This document shows positions 60,843 to 64,000 of a stretch of 64,000 nt of DNA, one piece after another; position 1 is the first letter of the stretch, and each line of letters begins with the position of its first letter. Origin of the DNA: Paenibacillus phytohabitans (GTDB taxonomy: Bacteria > Bacillota > Bacilli > Paenibacillales > Paenibacillaceae); contig NZ_WHOB01000069.1 in assembly GCF_013141775.1 (NCBI RefSeq), forward strand, positions 248,001 to 312,000. The letters run 5' to 3'. The translations under genes were made by a program, and so were the position numbers. Below the pieces are notes generated by a model. The model was given only the letters and a program-made list of their open reading frames with translations. It searched no databases and had not been told where the DNA came from.

Positions 60843-60876
60843 TATCACTAGTTATTAAGCTGGATACTTTTGCGTA

Positions 60877-61245
60877 TTAGGCTTTACTGTGAAGAGTAAC
60901 CTGGTAACCGTCCGGGTCGGCAAATGTAAAGGTTCGTCCGAAGGGTCCGTCTATGGGTGCGGATGTAATTGTTACGCCTGCTGCAATAAGCTTGTCGTGG
61001 ATGTCTTGCGTATCAGGGGCATGAAGCCACAGAGCGACACCAAGTCCAGGTTGGGTACCTGCACCGAGTTCTGTTCCTGGCATTAGATCACGAAGAGCAA
61101 ATGCAATAGGCTTGGTATCAAAGACCACAGCATGAGGTGGTCCCGCCTGAGAGCGGACCAGTCCCAGATAGTTTTGATAGAATTCCGCAGAGCCTTCAAG
61201 ATTGCTCACCTGAAGTGAAATGAAGTCGGGTCCAATTGCTGACAT
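60877..61245 (-). CDS. VOC-family (glyoxalase/bleomycin-resistance-like) protein
   Basis: 122 aa, two beta-alpha-beta-beta-beta modules: FISLQVSNLEGSAEFYQNYLGL at the start and FGRTFTFADPDGYQVTLHS at the end, with ALWLHAPDTQDIHDKLIAAGVTI between. Likely metal ligands are Gln/His/Glu-type positions in the first and last strands, not fully conserved. The substrate is unknown. AGGAGGAC precedes the start. It lies downstream of a divergently regulated WYL gene and is an intact counterpart to the decayed VOC gene near 8.3 kb. Confidence 0.88.
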   Translation of the reverse strand: MSAIGPDFISLQVSNLEGSAEFYQNYLGLVRSQAGPPHAVVFDTKPIAFALRDLMPGTELGAGTQPGLGVALWLHAPDTQDIHDKLIAAGVTITSAPIDGPFGRTFTFADPDGYQVTLHSKA

Positions 61246-61376
61246 AATAATGTCCTCCTGTTTATGTTATTAGAATAATCATCTGACTCGCCATCGCCTC
61301 AAAATCAGCATTTGCAAATCTTCAATGCACTATTCGTATGTCTTGATTATACAAGCCCCCTACTGCCAACAGCATG

Positions 61377-62339
61377 TCAGTAGCGTTCTTTCATTTTTTC
61401 GATTTCTTCTCTTATCCGGTTTTTGAAGGATTCAGGTTCAGTGACTACTACATCTGCCCCCCATCCAAGCATCCAACTCAGCAATTCTTCCGGCTCGCGG
61501 ACACGAAAGGTGACATGGTAACCGTCCTCTTTAGATTCGGCAGTCTCCATATAATAGTTGTTGGCTTCTTCAACTTTATCGGTGATGTCTGGATTAAAAA
61601 TGACGCAGACCCGTATGCTGCGGGTATCCTTCGGCCGGTAGGACTCAAGGTTGAAGTTATCGGGAGTCTGAAACGTATCCTCAGTCACGGTAAGGTCACT
61701 GATCCGGGAGACCCGAAAATGGCGGATATCCTCCCTTAGGTCGCAGAAAGCAAGTAACAGCCAGCCATTCTGCTCATCATGTGCCAATCCGTATGGAGAT
61801 ACAGTTCGCACATTTACCCGGTTTCCATCAGCTTCAGCCACCCGCTTGTGATAGGTGAAACGAATTTTCTTGCCCTCCAGCATGGCTTCACGAATGATTC
61901 CCAAGTTTATTTTCTCCCGGACCATTACGGCCATTTCATCCTTTTGGAGCAACCGGATGCTTCCTTGTATTCGGGTTGTCTCCTCACGGATGGGCCGGGA
62001 AAGAATGGCTTCTATTTTTCTGCGGGAAGAACGGGCACTATTGCGATAAGTCGGATCAAAACGTTTCTCTATGAATTCAGCTCCAAGAAGAAGTGATACT
62101 GCCTCTTCTGTGGTAAAACTGATGGGTGGAAGAAAATAGCCTTCCATCAAAGAGTATCCTAATCCTGTCTCACCGATGACGGGAACACCCGCTTCACTCA
62201 GAGCCTGCATATCACGATAGATCGTTCTTACACTAACCCCTAAGACCTCTGCTAATTCATCAGCTGTCTGCAATTTGCTTCGCTGTAGTTCCATCACAAT
62301 TGATAAAAGACGCTCTGTTTTATTCAATGGAAGCTGCAC
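61377..62339 (-). CDS. WYL-domain transcriptional regulator (YafY type)
   Basis: 320 aa: N-terminal HTH_11/DeoR-like winged helix (LLSIVMELQRSKLQTADELAEVLGVSVRTIYRDMQAL), WYL domain (about 135-225; LLLAFCDLREDIRHFRVSRISDL) and a C-terminal WCX domain (YHVTFRVREPEELLSWMLGWGADVVVTEP). WYL proteins sense ligands, possibly nucleotides. It may regulate the VOC gene downstream on the same strand; 130 bp separate them. Confidence 0.9.
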   Translation of the reverse strand: MQLPLNKTERLLSIVMELQRSKLQTADELAEVLGVSVRTIYRDMQALSEAGVPVIGETGLGYSLMEGYFLPPISFTTEEAVSLLLGAEFIEKRFDPTYRNSARSSRRKIEAILSRPIREETTRIQGSIRLLQKDEMAVMVREKINLGIIREAMLEGKKIRFTYHKRVAEADGNRVNVRTVSPYGLAHDEQNGWLLLAFCDLREDIRHFRVSRISDLTVTEDTFQTPDNFNLESYRPKDTRSIRVCVIFNPDITDKVEEANNYYMETAESKEDGYHVTFRVREPEELLSWMLGWGADVVVTEPESFKNRIREEIEKMKERY

Positions 62340-62579
62340 TCCCTTGCTTAGAATTCAATCGTTGATCATATCTTTCGTGGTTTCAAAATAACGTATGAGA
62401 GTTTCTACACATCTAATTGCTGCATTCTGATTGATTCCTATCCATGAGCAGAAAATAACAGATAATGGGCAGAGAATTGACCAAACTGAAACTTTTAAAC
62501 TTTTATATTGGTCTATTATGAGATATGTGAGTTTATAGAAGTATACAACAAAAGGTTTGTTTAGGGAGGATATCAAGAA

Positions 62580-63707
62580 GTGAATTCTTCATCATTACCG
62601 CAACGTTCCACTGTCCGCAAGAAGAAAAAACCGGCCCGCAAGCGCAAGAAAAGGGGCTTTTTCCGCACAGTCTTCAGAGTATTTATGTTCTGCTTCATCT
62701 TACTGATTGTAGCCGGAGGCTGGCTCTATCTTGCGCCGTCTGCCCAGAACACCCGCTATTTGATAGCGGATACGCTAATTACGACACAACACCGGTATAT
62801 GGCCAAATATATTATTGGTGAAGATGAGCTCAAGAACCGCGTCAGCGAATATACAGAACGGTTTCAGGAGATGGGCAACGAGGTGGACACCCATGTGATT
62901 GAACCGGATCCCGTGGTAGAGGAAGATAAAGATAAACCTCTGGTCGAGATTGAAAAGGTGAATGGCAGCGGGTACACAGGTTATGTGATGATTGTTAACG
63001 ATCCGAAGAAGGTTCGCCTCGGTGTACCTAATAAGATCGGTTCAGGGGAAAAGGTATCCAGTATGGTGGCGCGGACAGGGGCAATCGCCGGGGTGAACGG
63101 CGGAGGCTTCGCCGACCCGAACTGGAAAGGTAATGGCTTCAAGCCGATCGGGCTGGTCGTCTCGCAAGGGAAGCTGTACTATAACGGACTTGGCGGCAAG
63201 AAGTCTACGCAGATTGTGGGTCTCGATAAAGAAGGCAAAATGATTGCCGGAAATTACACGTTAGATGAGCTGAGCAAGATGGGTGTGCAGGAGGCGGTTA
63301 CTTTTCAGCCGCGGATTATCGTGAATGGCAAAGGCCAGATCAAGAATGCCGCTGAAGGCTGGGGGATCGCCCCAAGAACGGCTATGGGCCAGCGGGCGGA
63401 CGGTGCACTGATCTTCGTGGTCATTGACGGGCGGCAGCCGGGCTACAGCATCGGGGCGAACCTGTATGATGTGCAGCAGGTTATGCTGAAGCAGGGTGCA
63501 GTGATCGCAGCCAATCTGGACGGGGGATCATCCACTGTACTGGTGAAGGACAACGAGATTCTTAACAAGCCTTCTTCACAATACGGGGAGCGTTATCTGC
63601 CTACGGCATTCCTGGTGTTTGAGAATCCCGAGCAGGCGGATATCAAGAACATCTGGGAAGGACTTGATCCGTCCAAAATCGATGCAGGCAAGAAGCGGAC
63701 CCAATAA
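62580..63707 (+). CDS. Phosphodiester glycosidase-like (NAGPA) membrane protein
   Basis: 375 aa: a very basic cytoplasmic N-terminus (KKKKPARKRKKRG), one TM helix (about 29-48) and an extracellular NAGPA/DUF2233 domain with GVNGGGFADPNWKGNGFKPIGLVVSQGKLYYNG, FVVIDGRQPGYSIGANLYDVQQVMLKQGAV, NLDGGSSTVLV and ending YLPTAFLVF. Family members cleave phosphodiester-linked sugars and are linked to exopolysaccharide or teichoic-acid modification. The start is GTG with GGGAGG upstream. A single gene. Confidence 0.88.
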   Translation: MNSSSLPQRSTVRKKKKPARKRKKRGFFRTVFRVFMFCFILLIVAGGWLYLAPSAQNTRYLIADTLITTQHRYMAKYIIGEDELKNRVSEYTERFQEMGNEVDTHVIEPDPVVEEDKDKPLVEIEKVNGSGYTGYVMIVNDPKKVRLGVPNKIGSGEKVSSMVARTGAIAGVNGGGFADPNWKGNGFKPIGLVVSQGKLYYNGLGGKKSTQIVGLDKEGKMIAGNYTLDELSKMGVQEAVTFQPRIIVNGKGQIKNAAEGWGIAPRTAMGQRADGALIFVVIDGRQPGYSIGANLYDVQQVMLKQGAVIAANLDGGSSTVLVKDNEILNKPSSQYGERYLPTAFLVFENPEQADIKNIWEGLDPSKIDAGKKRTQ

Positions 63708-63825
63708 CTTCAGTTTTTCACGCTGCATAATCCCTAGTAGATTGGGCGCGGCAAGGTGTGATAGGATAACTATTAAATTCTTATTTGTAACATAGGTGAA
63801 TTCCTTGATCAGAGGGGGAACAGGT

Positions 63826-64000
63826 TTGACATTGCAGCAGCTCCGCTACGCAATTGAGATTGCGAACAGCGGCTCTATGAACGAAGCGGCCAAAAGGCTA
63901 TTTGTGTCACAGCCCAGCCTCTCGAATGCTATCAAGGAGCTGGAGAGCGAGCTTGGCATTACAATCTTCGAACGCAACAACCGCGGGATCAGCATCTCGG
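63826..64000 (+). CDS. LysR-family regulator, N-terminal part
   Basis: 58 codons before the window edge. LQQLRYAIEIANSGSMNEAAKRLFVSQPSLSNAIKELESELGI is a standard LysR helix-turn-helix. AGAGGGGGAACAGG precedes the TTG start. The effector domain lies outside the window. Confidence 0.88.
   Translation, partial: MTLQQLRYAIEIANSGSMNEAAKRLFVSQPSLSNAIKELESELGITIFERNNRGISIS

Overview
The window looks like a chromosomal segment of a Paenibacillus-type Firmicute. The grounds are moderate GC content with strong Shine-Dalgarno sequences, frequent GTG and TTG starts, a T-box leader in front of thrS, lipoproteins with a lipobox, YesMN-type two-component regulators beside CUT1 sugar ABC transporters, cre-like sites and many short intergenic repeats. 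No rRNA, tRNA, CRISPR array, transposase or prophage gene was seen.

Layout. 0-4.1 kb: a partial gene, a membrane metallophosphoesterase, about 1 kb of repeat-rich DNA, and a MarR-SDR pair. 4.1-8.2 kb: a heme-stress module resembling HssRS-HrtBA with a candidate direct-repeat operator. 8.2-9.7 kb: an AT-rich stretch with a decayed VOC gene, a headless gene and direct repeats. 9.7-24.2 kb: a plant-polysaccharide locus with an Asp-box beta-propeller, a secreted GH26 mannanase-like enzyme, two CUT1 permeases with their lipoprotein, a YesN/YesM-like pair and a GH36 alpha-galactosidase-like enzyme. Together these fit galactomannan breakdown, uptake and trimming. 24.3-26.5 kb: a LysR regulator divergent from a YeiH-type exporter. 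26.5-29.8 kb: hexuronate genes (uxuB, a GntR regulator, uxaC) with a large perfect operator palindrome. 29.8-30.5 kb: a gene-free repeat element bounded by inverted copies. 30.5-35.6 kb: an AraC regulator divergent from three Gfo/Idh/MocA dehydrogenases and one TIM-barrel isomerase.

35.8-47.9 kb is mixed housekeeping: TetR, two GNATs, msrA, a secreted GH64 beta-1,3-glucanase, a CWB2-like lipoprotein, an OmpR-type two-component system, a DUF1796 protein, a small membrane protein, a HAD phosphatase and T-box-controlled thrS. 48.1-54.9 kb holds the most interesting system: a three-gene SMC/condensin-like operon resembling Wadjet JetA-JetB-JetC. It has no JetD nuclease gene beside it, and the Walker A and Walker B motifs of its giant ATPase depart from consensus. 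54.9-60.8 kb: two aldo/keto reductases flank a tandem pair of duplicated TPM-domain membrane proteins that share a 33-bp promoter-region element. The second reductase is divergent from a MerR regulator, with a 19-bp-spacer promoter. 60.7-64 kb: a dihydrofolate-reductase-like remnant, a VOC protein, a WYL regulator, a phosphodiester glycosidase-like protein and the start of a LysR gene.

All functional calls come from reading sequence motifs and remembered family features. No database search was run.
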